This document shows, in pieces, positions 16,701 through 26,918 of a DNA stretch of 64,000 nt. The translations under genes were made by a program, and so were the position numbers. The notes beneath the pieces were generated by a model. That model saw nothing but the letters and a program-made list of their open reading frames with translations, had not been told where the DNA came from and did no database searches. Source of the stretch: Acanthacorydalis orientalis (lineage: Eukaryota > Arthropoda > Insecta > Megaloptera > Corydalidae); NCBI GenBank assembly GCA_034766995.1, contig CM068315.1, positions 42,540,318 through 42,604,317 of the forward strand. The letters run 5' to 3'. Each line of letters begins with the position of its first letter. Positions within the stretch are counted from its first letter, which is position 1.

Positions 16701-18121
16701 AATAAAATTATATTAATTTCTTAAAATTATTTTTTGTCTACTGAAAGTATGAATTTTAAAAATGAATTTAAAATTTCTGAAATCTGTATAAATCATAGTA
16801 CAGAATCATGCTTATATTTAGATTAGACGCAATTTTGTAACTAGATGAGAAAAATCAACTGAAATTTTCAGACGAGACGGTATATAAACACAATTATACG
16901 ACACCTCAGAGGGCCTCATAATGAATTATGTATACACCACTACCGACAAACCATTTTGATATAATAATTATAATATGTACGCAATTTCAAGGAGAAAATA
17001 TGTTTGTTCCACATATAATTTATATTTTCAACACAATGCACTAAAATATTTTTATCAGCGTACACATTGTACTATCAACGACTGCTGTGCACTATGATTC
17101 TTTCGTTTTCATTTAGGCCTCTTTTTTCTTTGTACACACACATGTGTATATATATATATACACCTATTTATACACACACACATACATATATATATATATA
17201 CATGTGTGTGTACCCACATTGGAGCATTGGTTTATGTAAATGATATGATAATTTAATTTGAAATTAAGCTACTAGACAATAAATATTAGTTGAATTTGTT
17301 TCAGTGATTTATTTTATATTTAATTAGAATAAAAATTGAGAAATTCAATAAAAAATATATGAAATGATACAAATTTATTTACAAAAAATATATAATCAAT
17401 AATTTTTCATTAAAAACAACGAATCATAGATAAAACTAGAAAAAAGATATAGATTTCAGAATAACTGCTTATAAGTGTATTATATAAACACTATATATAT
17501 ATATACAAAAGTTAGAAATCTGAACACCTCCGATATATTTTATTTCTCAATAGAAGCAAATTTCAATAATATGAGTAAAAATTAGTAAAACTTATTTATA
17601 AAAATACCACTTGATATTTTGTAACTCTTTAGTAATGAAGAAAAATTCTTTTATTTTAAAATTTTTACAATTAATAATGAAGAATAATGTTGTAATTAGA
17701 AAAGCACTATCCAAATTACTGAATTTGATTATCTTTATTATTCTATTTTAAAAATTAGAAATCAAGGCATTTCAATGATGAATAAAAACATTTTTTAAAA
17801 CATTTAGTGGGAAAGTGAATAGAAATACTTATGTTAAAGGTCTTGAAAATTAGGAAAAAAAATTCACAAAAAGGAGTACAAAAAGTGTTTCAATTCTTGA
17901 AATATATTGAACTGAACTTATCTTTGTGGTTAGTATTATTTTGAAAATAGATAGTTATTTTACAGCTATTTCATATTTTACTTGGATTAAAATAATAAGT
18001 CCAAAAACCAGAAACACTTTTTTAAATAATATATTAACTGTTTTGATTTTGAGGCATAGTCTCCGCCAACTTCAATGGAGTTGGTCTATTCTTAAATTTA
18101 TATATGAAAAATAATAATAAT

Positions 18122-18165
<44 letters not shown>

Positions 18166-18300
18166 TAAATTCGAATTGAATTCAGAATTCAAATAATAAA
18201 ATACTATTTTTTTACAGAATTGGAAGATCTTCCTCCAAGTTATGAAGAAGCGATTAGAAATTCGCACTCACCACCACCACAAAGTTCACCGATAAAATAA
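1233..18300 (+). CDS. Gene A: PPxY-motif protein, 3' part (two exons; first exon outside window)
   Basis: Two exons are visible: 1233-1397 (acceptor ttgcag, donor GTGAGT) and 18218-18300 (acceptor tttacag, stop TAA at 18298-18300). Both junctions are phase 1 and the frame stays open. The first exon encodes a polar, arginine-rich stretch ([15 protein letters not shown]), then a Ser/Pro-rich segment with [14 protein letters not shown]. The last exon encodes [15 protein letters not shown] and a proline/serine tail. PPSY is a PPxY motif, the class bound by WW domains of Nedd4-family ubiquitin ligases. The membrane or signal exon is presumably upstream of the window, as in the neighbouring paralogue B. 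The intron is 16.8 kb and packed with repeats. A possible AATAAA lies at 18563-18568, about 260 bp past the stop. I do not recognise the family; a role as a small membrane adaptor for a WW-domain ligase is inference only. Confidence 0.72.
2955..3240. repeat. Foldback element F1, copy with both arms
   Basis: Two arms of roughly 130 bp are imperfect inverse complements around a centre near 3105. The left arm carries TTTTTTCATCTCACAAAACA and the right arm its degenerate complement ending in TGTAGGGTGAAAAAATTA. Inner motifs near the centre (TGTATCATGGTGTTTTGAGG) recur in the copy at 25065-25400. Confidence 0.7.
3361..3422. repeat. (TA)n microsatellite
   Basis: About 62 bp of pure TA repeat. Confidence 0.95.
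3505..3610. mobile_element. Mariner-type MITE with perfect TA target duplication
   Basis: A 106-bp element bounded by TA at 3503-3504 and 3611-3612. The left end TTAGGTTGGTGCAAAAATAA is matched by the inverse complement of the right end. The terminal inverted repeat runs about 31 bp with two mismatches (ACAG versus GCGG before TTTTTA). The ends closely resemble the terminal repeats of cecropia-subfamily mariners, the group that includes human Hsmar1 and its MITE MADE1. The interior is non-coding. Confidence 0.9.
3853..3956. repeat. 52-bp tandem duplication
   Basis: Two adjacent copies of a 52-bp unit start at 3853 and 3905 (TCAAATTATTAAATAGGC, then ATAACAGAAGATG). They differ at only a few positions, so the duplication is recent relative to the surrounding sequence. 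Confidence 0.9.
5595..5689. repeat. (TA)n followed by (CATA)n
   Basis: About 50 bp of TA repeat passes directly into about eleven CATA units. Confidence 0.95.
6020..6081. repeat. (TA)n microsatellite
   Basis: TA array with a single CA interruption near 6075. Confidence 0.95.
6579..6652. repeat. (TA)n microsatellite
   Basis: About 74 bp of pure TA. Confidence 0.95.
7283..7369. repeat. (CTAT)n and (TA)n compound array
   Basis: Four to five CTAT units lead into about 70 bp of TA. Confidence 0.95.
7457..7530. repeat. (TA)n and (GTAT)n compound array
   Basis: About 48 bp of TA followed by GTAT units. Confidence 0.95.
7957..8015. repeat. (CA)n and (TA)n compound array
   Basis: Short CA run followed by about 48 bp of TA. 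Confidence 0.95.
8918..9015. repeat. Two short (TA)n arrays
   Basis: TA runs at about 8918-8941 and 8977-9003, with a further short run after a CGAG interruption. The 35 bp between the two main runs is unique sequence. Confidence 0.9.
9440..9650. repeat. Foldback element F1, shortened copy
   Basis: The left arm (TGGTCAAAAATGTTCAATAA) and right arm (TGGTCAATAATCAATTTTTG) are present. The central part seen in longer copies is reduced to CATCATCCTCGTACC. Confidence 0.55.
10130..10290. repeat. Palindromic repeat F2, diverged copy
   Basis: Contains ACTAGTTTCAACACGTGTG and the opposite arm TTTACCTGAAGATGGCGCAC, as in the better preserved palindrome at 27371-27563. Identity is modest. Confidence 0.5.
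11430..11550. repeat. Palindromic repeat F2, centre-deleted copy
   Basis: Left arm GTCTTCATCTTTTCAAATCA and right arm GATGAAAACCATCAGGACAA correspond to the outer arms of the palindrome at 27371-27563. The middle portion is mostly lost. Confidence 0.5.
12288..13085 (-). mobile_element. RTE-like LINE remnant, reverse transcriptase C-terminal part
   Basis: Read on the minus strand, the 5' end of the fragment encodes GYTND followed by a helix-rich stretch and [11 protein letters not shown] read this as the degenerate catalytic YADD box (here YTND) and the following motif of a non-LTR reverse transcriptase. [19 protein letters not shown] follows near 12900-12820. The 3' end encodes the usual C-terminal pattern ([26 protein letters not shown]). 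Several frameshifts and stops break the frame, so it is dead. The 5' part, including the endonuclease, is absent. The 3' end ([15 protein letters not shown], then a GAA-rich tail) is shared with fragments at 27870-27995 and 32165-32330. Confidence 0.8.
13681..13796. repeat. Compound (CT)n, (CTAT)n, (TA)n, (GA)n array
   Basis: A CT-rich run passes through CTAT units into about 60 bp of TA and ends in GGAGAGAGAGA. The flanks are complementary, so the whole block can fold back on itself. Confidence 0.9.
15445..15660. repeat. Palindromic repeat F2, diverged copy
   Basis: TTTCGGCACGTGTCCCATC on the left matches the inverse complement of GATGGCACATATGCTGCAAC on the right, with a centre near 15553. 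The right flank GGATGAAAATTATCAGAATA corresponds to the outer arm of the copy at 27371-27563. Confidence 0.55.
17135..17212. repeat. Palindromic (CA)n-(TA)n-(TG)n block
   Basis: Alternating ACACACA, TATATA and TGTGTGTG runs with ACATGTG junctions give a self-complementary block. It has no coding content. Confidence 0.85.
18127..18161. repeat. (TA)n microsatellite close to an exon
   Basis: A TA array preceded by (ATA)n, ending 56 bp upstream of the terminal exon of gene A. Confidence 0.95.
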
Positions 18301-18699
18301 TGTAGTGAAATAAGTTTGAAGACTATGTAAAATATTAGTTATATACGAGTGTAGACTTTTGAAGTTCATTGTAAAATTTATTTTAATAATTTCTACACGC
18401 TAATTTAGTTCATAAACATTCATATATTCACGTTTCTAATTGAAACATCAAACTGATAAATCTGATTATAATACTCATTTTCATATATACATTAAAATAT
18501 ATATATATATATATACATGTACTGTGCGTTGTGTTAAAATCAAAAGTACAGAGAGAGAGAACAATAAACAAAACAAATTTGAAATTCACGTGCCGTACCA
18601 TAGAACAACACATAATTGGCGATCAGGAAAACAACAGCAAATACGGTGTGTTTAATTGATGAGTGTAGGGAACATAATTTTATGCTAACTAAATCTTAT

Positions 18700-18823
18700 C
18701 TATTGTTAAAATAATACAGTGTATGCAACGTTGAAACACAGACACTTTACAGCCCCACTAAGTTGATATCTTATCCGAACCACTTCACACGGACGATTAG
18801 ACAATTACTACAGATACAAACAG
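18700..18823 (+). other. Candidate non-coding first exon of gene B
   Basis: The stretch ends in CAG followed by GTAAGT at 18824, an ideal splice donor, 53 bp upstream of the ATG of exon 1a. It can splice to the acceptor cgcag at 19037-19041 and so deliver exon 1b with its ATG two bases into the exon. The transcription start was not identified; the left edge is nominal. Confidence 0.5.
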
Positions 18824-18875
18824 GTAAGTTTTAACATTCAAAATGTATTCGTTATGCGAATAGTGTATCGAAATT

Positions 18876-19755
18876 ATGGCGGCCGATTCAGTCGTGGTTA
18901 TATTGATAATATTGTTCTGCATTTTCGTATCTTCTTGCCGTTTCTGTTGTTACCTTCACAACAAACACAAAGAAGAAGAGGTCGCATTTAGAGGTACAGA
19001 CATATTTTTATTTTTTTTTTTGTTTGTTTGTTTGTTCGCAGAATGTCTGCAGTTTATCTTGCGTTAGCATTAACGTTGCTGTTTATTTGCGGTTTTATCG
19101 GTTACCTCTATTCATTTGTACTGAAATGGAGAGAAGCTCGGCTACAAAAACAAATACAGGGTGAGACTTTTTTGAATACAGTTTGTGAAAGAGCCGAAAT
19201 GTTTCAAAGTTTTCGTCGGTTTTACCTCTAACAGACAACTGTAACACATGCAACCATCAATTTCAATATTAAATACGATGATTTAGAATGTTTATTCTGA
19301 AGCATAGTACATAACTTTGTACACGGATAGAAGATCAATTATTATTTCACTATTCAATTATACAAGGGTTTTGTTTCTGAATTCATGAATTTTTTCAATT
19401 TAATTATTTTACAAATTCATAAATTTTCTTAATACTTTTTTTTTAAATTTTATATGAATTTAATTTAACCGAATTTTCAATATTTATACCTTAAACAGGA
19501 ATTAAATTATTATCATTCCGCTACACAATGTGTAAAATAAAAATTATTACAAGAAAAAAACAATTTACAAAATTAGTTTAATTTATTTTTTCAATTGTTA
19601 TATTTATATATGAAACCCATTAATTAACTATTCATACTTTATATGTCATTCTAAATTACCTTAGAACGATAAATCATTAAAAACTAACAATGGGCAAGTG
19701 AATATTGTTTTTAATTAAATTAAAAAAATATATAAATAAAAAAATTTTGATAAAC

Positions 19756-19817
<62 letters not shown>

Positions 19818-21436
19818 ATATACATATAGAGGCTCAAAAGTCACTACTCATCACATGTTAATAGTAATTTTTTATTTTAGTTTTATTTTGTGATTACAAT
19901 TATTTTTTATACTAAAATTATCTACCATCTTCGTCAATACTTATCTGAAGATATTCAGAAAAATAAAATATGCAGTTTAACATAGTTCGTTATTACTTGC
20001 ATCGGAAGCACTTTTTATTCGTCCTTAAAATTATTTATTATAACGTTTTTTAGAATAAGTTCTATTTTGAGCCATACTTCGAAAGAAGAATTATATTGAG
20101 TGATAATGTTTAGTGATCTTAGCGACTTTTCAATCGAAGTAATTACTTTGGTGTGTAATTTTTCAATCAGATACGAATAGTAACGATAATATGATAATTT
20201 TAACATGATGAACAGTTTCAAAAAATACCACAAGTCACAAAAAGTACCACAATCACAAATGATTTTTTTTATTTTATCCCACATATCACAAAATATTTCC
20301 TGATCAAAAATACCCTATAAATAATTATTGATTAGTTTTATTGTTGCTCATGCACATTTCATTGGTAATGCCTTCATTCTCAAAGCGCTAAGGTTTAGTA
20401 ACGACCCTAAATTATTACACCTAGTTATTAAACTTACTTTCAATAGTGATATTTAAATTTGCTCGTACCAATTACAACTAATTAGCACATTTACATGATT
20501 AGATAATTTAAAAGTAGCTTCACCAGTTCAAAGTATTATATAAAACAAATACATCTTTTTCATTTATTTCATTCAATATTTTTATATATTACAATTTTAA
20601 GTCGACGAATAGGATCATTTTCTAGTACACCATGAATAAATCTTAATATATAATACTTAAATTTATCATTGTGTAATATTAACTGAATCGCATCGACCAT
20701 TTAGAAATTCCTTGTTTAAGAGTAAGTCTGCTGGTAGATTTTCTTAAACTTTGAATAACGTCCTCACAATATCTGGCTATTCTGTATCTACTTATTCTTA
20801 AAAAATCTTATCACATTATCATGTTCTTTAAATCCCTCTCGTAGAATATAAACAACCGTATATGTTGATATTGAATTGAAATGATTTTTCCATTTTTCAA
20901 TAACTATTGTAATTAATTCACAAAAATTCATAGCCCTTTTATCAACATTTTCAAAGAAAATAAAACTACACGAACTGAACAAAATATTTCAATCACTAAT
21001 ATCATTAAACTGATGTTTTAATACGTACACATTGTTAAACACACACATACACAATATTCAAATAATTAACTATATAAGTTACATATGTATTTTAATAATT
21101 GGTAATGATTTTTTAACCTCGATGTATAAAAAGACTGATGAAATTTCGATAACAATGTTGTATAATTTCGATTAAAAGCTAATAATTATATTAAGTATAC
21201 ATACTTTTAAGTGATAGTTATTGACTCAAAGACAAGTATGAACACGCTTATGTCAACAGATAAGAAATTAATATTTCTTAGTCTATTATCTTCTTTACGA
21301 AAAAAAAACATTGCACAAACAACTATTTATAAATAAAAAATATGTTCAGTAAATTAAAACATTTTCGAAAATAAATCTTTTTATTACAAACTATATCTTT
21401 TTGATACAACTGTCACTTTAAAAATTAACACACACA

Positions 21437-21511
<75 letters not shown>

Positions 21512-23147
21512 CTGTGTATGTGTATGTGTGTAATTTAAATGTATATCTATAATTTTTATCGATTTTATTTTACTGCCTAATCATTATTTAAACATATATA
21601 ATTAAATTACTGAAATTTTAGAGCATTAAATATAAATGATAGCATTAATACACACTTAACTTATATCCACCCCCAAAATATTACCTGTTATAAATTTTAT
21701 ACAAGTAATCTACGCAACAAAAGTATAGAGCATGTACATAAAGATATTGATGTAAATAAAATGCAGAAATACCAACATTAACGAAAAATATTATAGAAAA
21801 AGTGTATGTTCATTAAAGAACTGTTATACTGGTTGAAATTTATTGTTTTACGATAAAATTGTTGACTTTAATGTGTTTTGATTGTAAAGATATATTGACT
21901 TTATCATGAAAATTAAATACAATGACATCAGTAAAAGTTCAACGGTGACGTATGCATATTTATTCAATACCTCACCTCAAACGTAGTTCAAGTTATCAGC
22001 CATACATTTTTAAAGTTTCATATAAACTATTAGACTGATTAAAAGTGTGTACTCTCATATTTCTCAGGACTATACCAAACATAATTTTTTCTAAATTAAT
22101 CATGGCAGGATTATATCAGTTACATTTTTACTTCATAAAATTGGTAATATATGAGTATTATATTTTCTATTATCAGTAAAATACTGAACAATCTCTTATT
22201 TTGTTTGTAATTATAGGAATGTAAATATATTTTTTTTAAAAAATAACAGAAAAGTACCGAATACTTTTTTCATACCACAGACCATAAGTATTTTTCTGTT
22301 CAATAAATTATTATTGGTATTGATTGTTTCTTTTGCTCATTTCGATGACGATTCTATCACCCTCAAAGTGTCCAATACATAAAATTATTTCTGTATCTTC
22401 GATCATTTTAGATTTTTCTGTAACTTGACCCTCTGAATATGATGAGATCATCATCGAAATGGGCATAAACAATAACCGAAAATGATTTATTGAACATTTT
22501 TGACTACAAAAAATGTTGAAGTTTGTGGGACGAAAACAGAATTCATTTATGAAACTGACTACAGTGCCTATATCAAACTTCAGCGACATATTTGTGATAA
22601 TTGAAATTTATTATCTATTTCCTGGGACAATGAAAAGAAAACAGTGGCTTATTGTGGAAGACAATATTATGATTCAACAGTATAACACGAATAACCGGAG
22701 CGGCTTAAAGCGTTTTGTCCCTAGAGCACTTAAAGCAAAAGACGGTTACAGCCGTCTTGACGGCGAACGTGTTAATTAAATTTATTTATTTATTACCTAA
22801 GTATTTTTCGTTTCTAAAATTAAATTACCGTCCATCTACTATACGTAATTAACCTTTTATTATTTAATTGCGAGTTGACAACTAAAATTACATTAAAAAA
22901 TGATTAGATTAACTGATTTACATTAACATTTTTGTATAAAAAGATAATATTAAGACAGTTCAATAAGTATAACAATAATATATAAAACAATACTTAGAAA
23001 CAGAGCATTTATACGTTTGGAAAATAATTATATTCGATAATTACGTTATTACATTGTACTATATGAAATAGATTGAATGGAATATTTATTATCACGGATT
23101 GTTTTTTATAAATATATATATATATATATTTATAAAAAAACATATTT

Positions 23148-23189
<42 letters not shown>

Positions 23190-24234
23190 TTTGATTGTTT
23201 ATTTATTAATCAAACAAGATATGTGCTGAATAATTGTACTAAGAAAATGATAAAAAATTATTAAGAAACGAAAATTTACACAATATTCGCAAAAAAATAC
23301 AGAACAGTAAAATAGCCATTAAAATTATTTTAAAATAGCTATTTACTTTTTTGATACACAAGCGTTTCCATAATTTATAGAAATAGCCAACCCATTTTTA
23401 GATTTTTTAAAATTATTTTTTAGAATGTTCACTTCATTAAAAAGCATTTAGTTTTATACATCTATTATTTTTACTTTCCTATATTTATTTTCAATATGAA
23501 AACATTAGTAGAATCATACAAAAAAGAGGAATTCATGTAAACAGGTATCTTTGTGATATTCATGCAATAGTATTTCACAGAACAGTTATCAAACAATAAC
23601 CTGTTCCTGAATTGTTCAATGAACAATCGTTAATACTATTGATAACAATTACGATTTATTGGAAGATTAATACAAAATATCATTACTCACATTCAAATTT
23701 ATTGCATCACATTACAGATTTCACAGAATGAAAAAACCCGTTTCACTGACGAGATTCCCCATGTTATCTTACATTAACCGTAGCTGCAAATATTGCAACA
23801 TATAAACGTATTCGACAATTTATTAAAATAGAAAGGAAAAATGAAAATATTTCTTAAAATAATTTAACACTCATATATTGACTAAATTGAAAATGTTGTT
23901 TAACATTTAAAATGTTTAATGTATTGTGTGCGTTTTTGATATTATTATTATTTAAAAAATGGATTTTTTCCACTCAATTTTTATATATTTTCTTTTATGA
24001 TTGTCTTATAATTTACAAAAAATTTTGAATTTAAAATTACTTCAATTATTTATAAAAATTGGAGTTTTTTTTCAAATAGTTTTTTTTTTATTTTTAGTTC
24101 AGATTGCAAAATTGAATATATTATATACTAAAATATATTGAAATAATAACCAAATATGAATCAATCATATCATACTTTCTTTTGTAAATTTTCTGTTTTT
24201 ATAAATTGCTTTTAGCTCAATCAGGATATTTACA

Positions 24235-24330
<96 letters not shown>

Positions 24331-24912
24331 CTTAAATGGTATCGATTTATAAAAATATTTTTGACGTCATCCAATTATTTTTCAAAATAATCATAAATAA
24401 CTTTCACAAAAATAATCATAACATCTGTTTGTGTGATTCCTTATCACTTTTTGATTAATCATCATAACATTGTTATAAATGACAATCTAAATTTAAAACC
24501 GAAAAAATACTTTTTCCCATAGATAATTTTAACTTCTTTAAATAGAATATTTACTTGAAATAAAATCCATAAATGACATTTATCAGATTTATTTCTGTTG
24601 AAGGTCTATGAAATAATCTTTGAACTTACATTTGCATTTATTTAGACGTCTAACAAAAAAATATGATAAGAAATAAAACAATGTCAACTGATTACGTATT
24701 TTTGGAAATGAATACTATATTTAAACTTTTTAATTTCAGCGAGAGAAAGAGCACTGCGAATTGTGACTATACACAATGTCGCTTATAACTGTGATCCGCT
24801 GACATCTAATTCAGACAGACTTCAAATATCCGATGGGATTTATCCTGGTTCTGATGATTTAGCGCATGTACGAGGAGGTAATTAGTTTTTATGAAAATAA
24901 TTTGTTTATTTT

Positions 24913-24975
<63 letters not shown>

Positions 24976-26349
24976 TTAAAAACACACATTTTAGATATTA
25001 AAAAACACAACAATGTAAATTGTCTTCTGAATAAAAGTATTTTTTTTACTTTTAATATTGACATTAAATCCATTTTCACAAAGAAATTCTTTTTTCATCC
25101 CACAGATAACAAAAAAAAACCCTTATCAAAAATGTTCAATCATGACTATTAATCATTTCGATTGTTGGTTATATGTATTTCGGTAGCGTTTTCATTATCC
25201 TCATAGTACCAAGGTACAAAAAAGTCTCAAACCTTCGATTTTTTGTACCATGATGCTTTGAGGATGATGGAATCGTCAACCAATTGTACATAAACAACAA
25301 TCAAGGATGATCAATAATCATTCATTAAACATTTTCGATCAAACTTTTATCGTTGTGTGGTGAAAAAAGAATTCATTTTTTAAAATGTTTAACACTTCCT
25401 ATACGAAGTATAAAGTAATTAAATACTCCATAGAGAACACGGATTCTGATAGATCTACAACAATCGCCTGTGTGAAAAGTATAATGTATTTGTATTAATT
25501 GTTATAAAATTTGAAAGAATCATTGAAATAAAAAAATAATGTAAATAGTTACAATTTTTAGCGAGACATGACAATAAGATAATTTACAATTTAGCTCGAT
25601 TTTTTAGTCTACACCTTGTCTTTTTTGCTTGTAAATAATAGCTTTGTTTACACATTTAATTCTCAAAATGTCTTCTACATGAATACTAATTTATTTAACA
25701 TTCAATAAAGATTATATTTAAAAAAATCGTTATGTTAATCCATATTTTCTCCAAAACTGTTCTAAAGATTGTTGGTAAATATGTACAAAAGTCAATAATT
25801 ATACTTATCTACCGGTAAATTGAATTAAGTTTAACTATACAATAAAAAGTTTTCATATATACCAATATAAATGGTCATTATATACAATTAAAGATCTTTG
25901 TTCGCAATTATGCGCCATTTTGTACTATGTAAATTCATTTTTACGGATGAATTAACACACCATAAAATGTTCTTTCATCAAAGATATCTAATAATTGATA
26001 CTTGTTTGTTTTGAAACGTATGAATTGCAATAACAATACCATTATTATTTGAACTAAGGTAGAGAAAACTTTCAAAAAAGTAATATTTTGTACGATTCTG
26101 ATATAAAGACAATGAGAACACCCTCAAAATTAGATTCGTCGTATTAAAATAGAGAGTAATCAATTACTGGACATTTTAATAAATAAAAAATGGTTTGGTG
26201 TATTAATTTATTTATGAACAAAATATTTTTTTGTTTTAGTTTATGATGCACCTCCACCAACGTATGAAGAAGCAATGAGAGCACTTCATTCGTTAAATGA
26301 AGTACCAAACTCAAATAGAAGAGAAACAACAAATAACGCTCCAACGTAA
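18876..26349 (+). CDS. Gene B: small single-pass membrane protein with C-terminal PPTY motif
   Basis: Three coding exons. The first is either 1a (18876-18993, donor GTACAG) or 1b (19043-19160, donor GTGAGA); both are 118 nt and end in phase 1. Exon 2 is 24740-24877 (acceptor tttcag, donor GTAATT) and exon 3 is 26240-26349 (acceptor ttttag, stop TAA). With either first exon the product is 121 residues. The first 39 residues hold a hydrophobic membrane segment (1a [13 protein letters not shown]; 1b [14 protein letters not shown]) followed by a basic stretch. Exon 2 is polar ([12 protein letters not shown]). Exon 3 encodes [21 protein letters not shown] fits the PPxY ligand of Nedd4-family WW domains. 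Exon lengths, phases and the P-P-x-Y-E-E-A core match gene A, whose stop codon lies 576 bp upstream, so this is a tandem duplicate. Function as a ligase or trafficking adaptor is inference; I do not recognise the family. Confidence 0.75.
19043..19160 (+). other. Alternative first coding exon 1b of gene B
   Basis: Starts with ATG two bases after a pyrimidine-rich acceptor (tttgttcgcag) and ends in phase 1. It encodes 39 residues with a strong hydrophobic segment and then [12 protein letters not shown]. Splicing exon 1a into 1b would give CLQFILR and a stop, so the two exons appear mutually exclusive. Confidence 0.65.
19759..19827. repeat. (TA)n and (TG)n compound array
   Basis: TA run followed by about 22 bp of TG, in the first intron of gene B. 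Confidence 0.95.
20275..20400. repeat. Foldback element F1, left arm only
   Basis: Contains TGATCAAAAATACCCTATAA and TTGTTGCTCATGCACATTTC, matching the left arms of complete F1 copies. Confidence 0.5.
21427..21530. repeat. (CA)n-(TA)n-(TG)n compound array
   Basis: About 100 bp running from CACACA through TA into TGTGTG; self-complementary ends. Confidence 0.95.
22290..22575. repeat. Foldback element F1, copy with both arms
   Basis: The left arm contains CATTTCGATGACGATTCTAT and the right arm ATCATCATCGAAATGGGCAT, its imperfect inverse complement. The outer right arm ends AAACAGAATTCATTTATGAA. Confidence 0.65.
22660..22778. repeat. GC-richer hairpin block, probable transposon remnant
   Basis: In a region of very low GC this stretch carries AATAACCGGAGCGGC, a perfect hairpin GACGG-TTACAG-CCGTC and CGGCGAACGTGTTAATTAA. 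The TTAA at its right end would suit a piggyBac-type target site, but no clear partner end is visible. Confidence 0.4.
23111..23186. repeat. Two (TA)n arrays in an inverted context
   Basis: A short TA run flanked by TTTATAAA-type sequence, then a second run of about 36 bp. Confidence 0.85.
24237..24329. repeat. (TA)n microsatellite
   Basis: About 93 bp of TA with one GT interruption near 24285. Confidence 0.95.
24912..24973. repeat. (CA)n and (TA)n compound array
   Basis: Nine to ten CA units followed by about 42 bp of TA, starting only 35 bp after exon 2 of gene B. Confidence 0.95.
25065..25400. repeat. Foldback element F1, best preserved copy
   Basis: Two arms of about 160 bp form a near-continuous inverted repeat around 25231. 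The innermost stem is GGTACAAAAAA with TTTTTTGTACC. Outer arms carry AAATTCTTTTTTCATCCCAC and TGTGGTGAAAAAAGAATTCA. It lies inside intron 2 of gene B. No coding sequence is present and no target duplication could be fixed by eye. Confidence 0.75.
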
Positions 26350-26868
26350 TAAACTAAATAATCCGAAAAGACTTAATATTATAGTTTTTAGCATTACCAA
26401 AAAGCACAGCTCGTTTGTTCTTCCATTATCGTTTCTATTCAAATGTAACAAAGTATTTTGTTGCTGGAACTTAATGTGATACTGACTGTTATGTATAAAT
26501 ATATATTAAAAATTGTTCTTAAATCTTAGCTTGATAACGTAGATATTTGTTTTTTGTAAATATTAGTTTATACATATTTTATATGAATTATAAAATATAC
26601 ATTAAGATTTTTATAGGTAAATTTCATAAGATTTGTACATGAACTTTCTAATATTATTATATAAAAGTATATTTATTTTATACAATTAAAGATAAATAAG
26701 TCGATGATAATGCGTCTTTTGTTTTCTGAAATTATTTTTAAGCTTTTCATAATTTTTGCAGTAGTGTTTCGGCTCAGTGAGTTTGTGAAGACCGAAATAT
26801 TTCATTGATGAAACAAAAAAAGTATCTCAAATTGCTTGAAAGTAAACTCAATTTAGTTGTGCAAAATA

Positions 26869-26887
26869 ATATATATATATATATATC

Positions 26888-26913
<26 letters not shown>
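26869..26913. repeat. (TA)n microsatellite
   Basis: TA array with one TC interruption, directly abutting the GC-rich block at 26914-26972. Confidence 0.95.

Positions 26914-26918
<5 letters not shown>

Larger units (their letters stand above)
1398..18217 (+). other. 16.8-kb intron of gene A
   Basis: GT-AG intron (GTGAGT to tttacag) with no recognised gene inside. It contains about ten (TA)n arrays, foldback elements F1 and F2, a mariner-type MITE at 3505-3610, a 52-bp tandem duplication at 3853-3956 and an RTE-like LINE remnant at 12288-13085. Remaining stretches such as 4000-5590, 13800-15400 and 15700-17100 are plain AT-rich sequence in which I see nothing else. Confidence 0.65.
19161..24739 (+). 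other. First intron of gene B
   Basis: A 5.6-kb GT-AG intron (from the exon 1b donor). It holds (TA)n arrays, F1 copies near 20280-20400 and 22290-22575, and a GC-richer hairpin block at 22660-22778. No exon was identified in the remainder. Confidence 0.6.
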
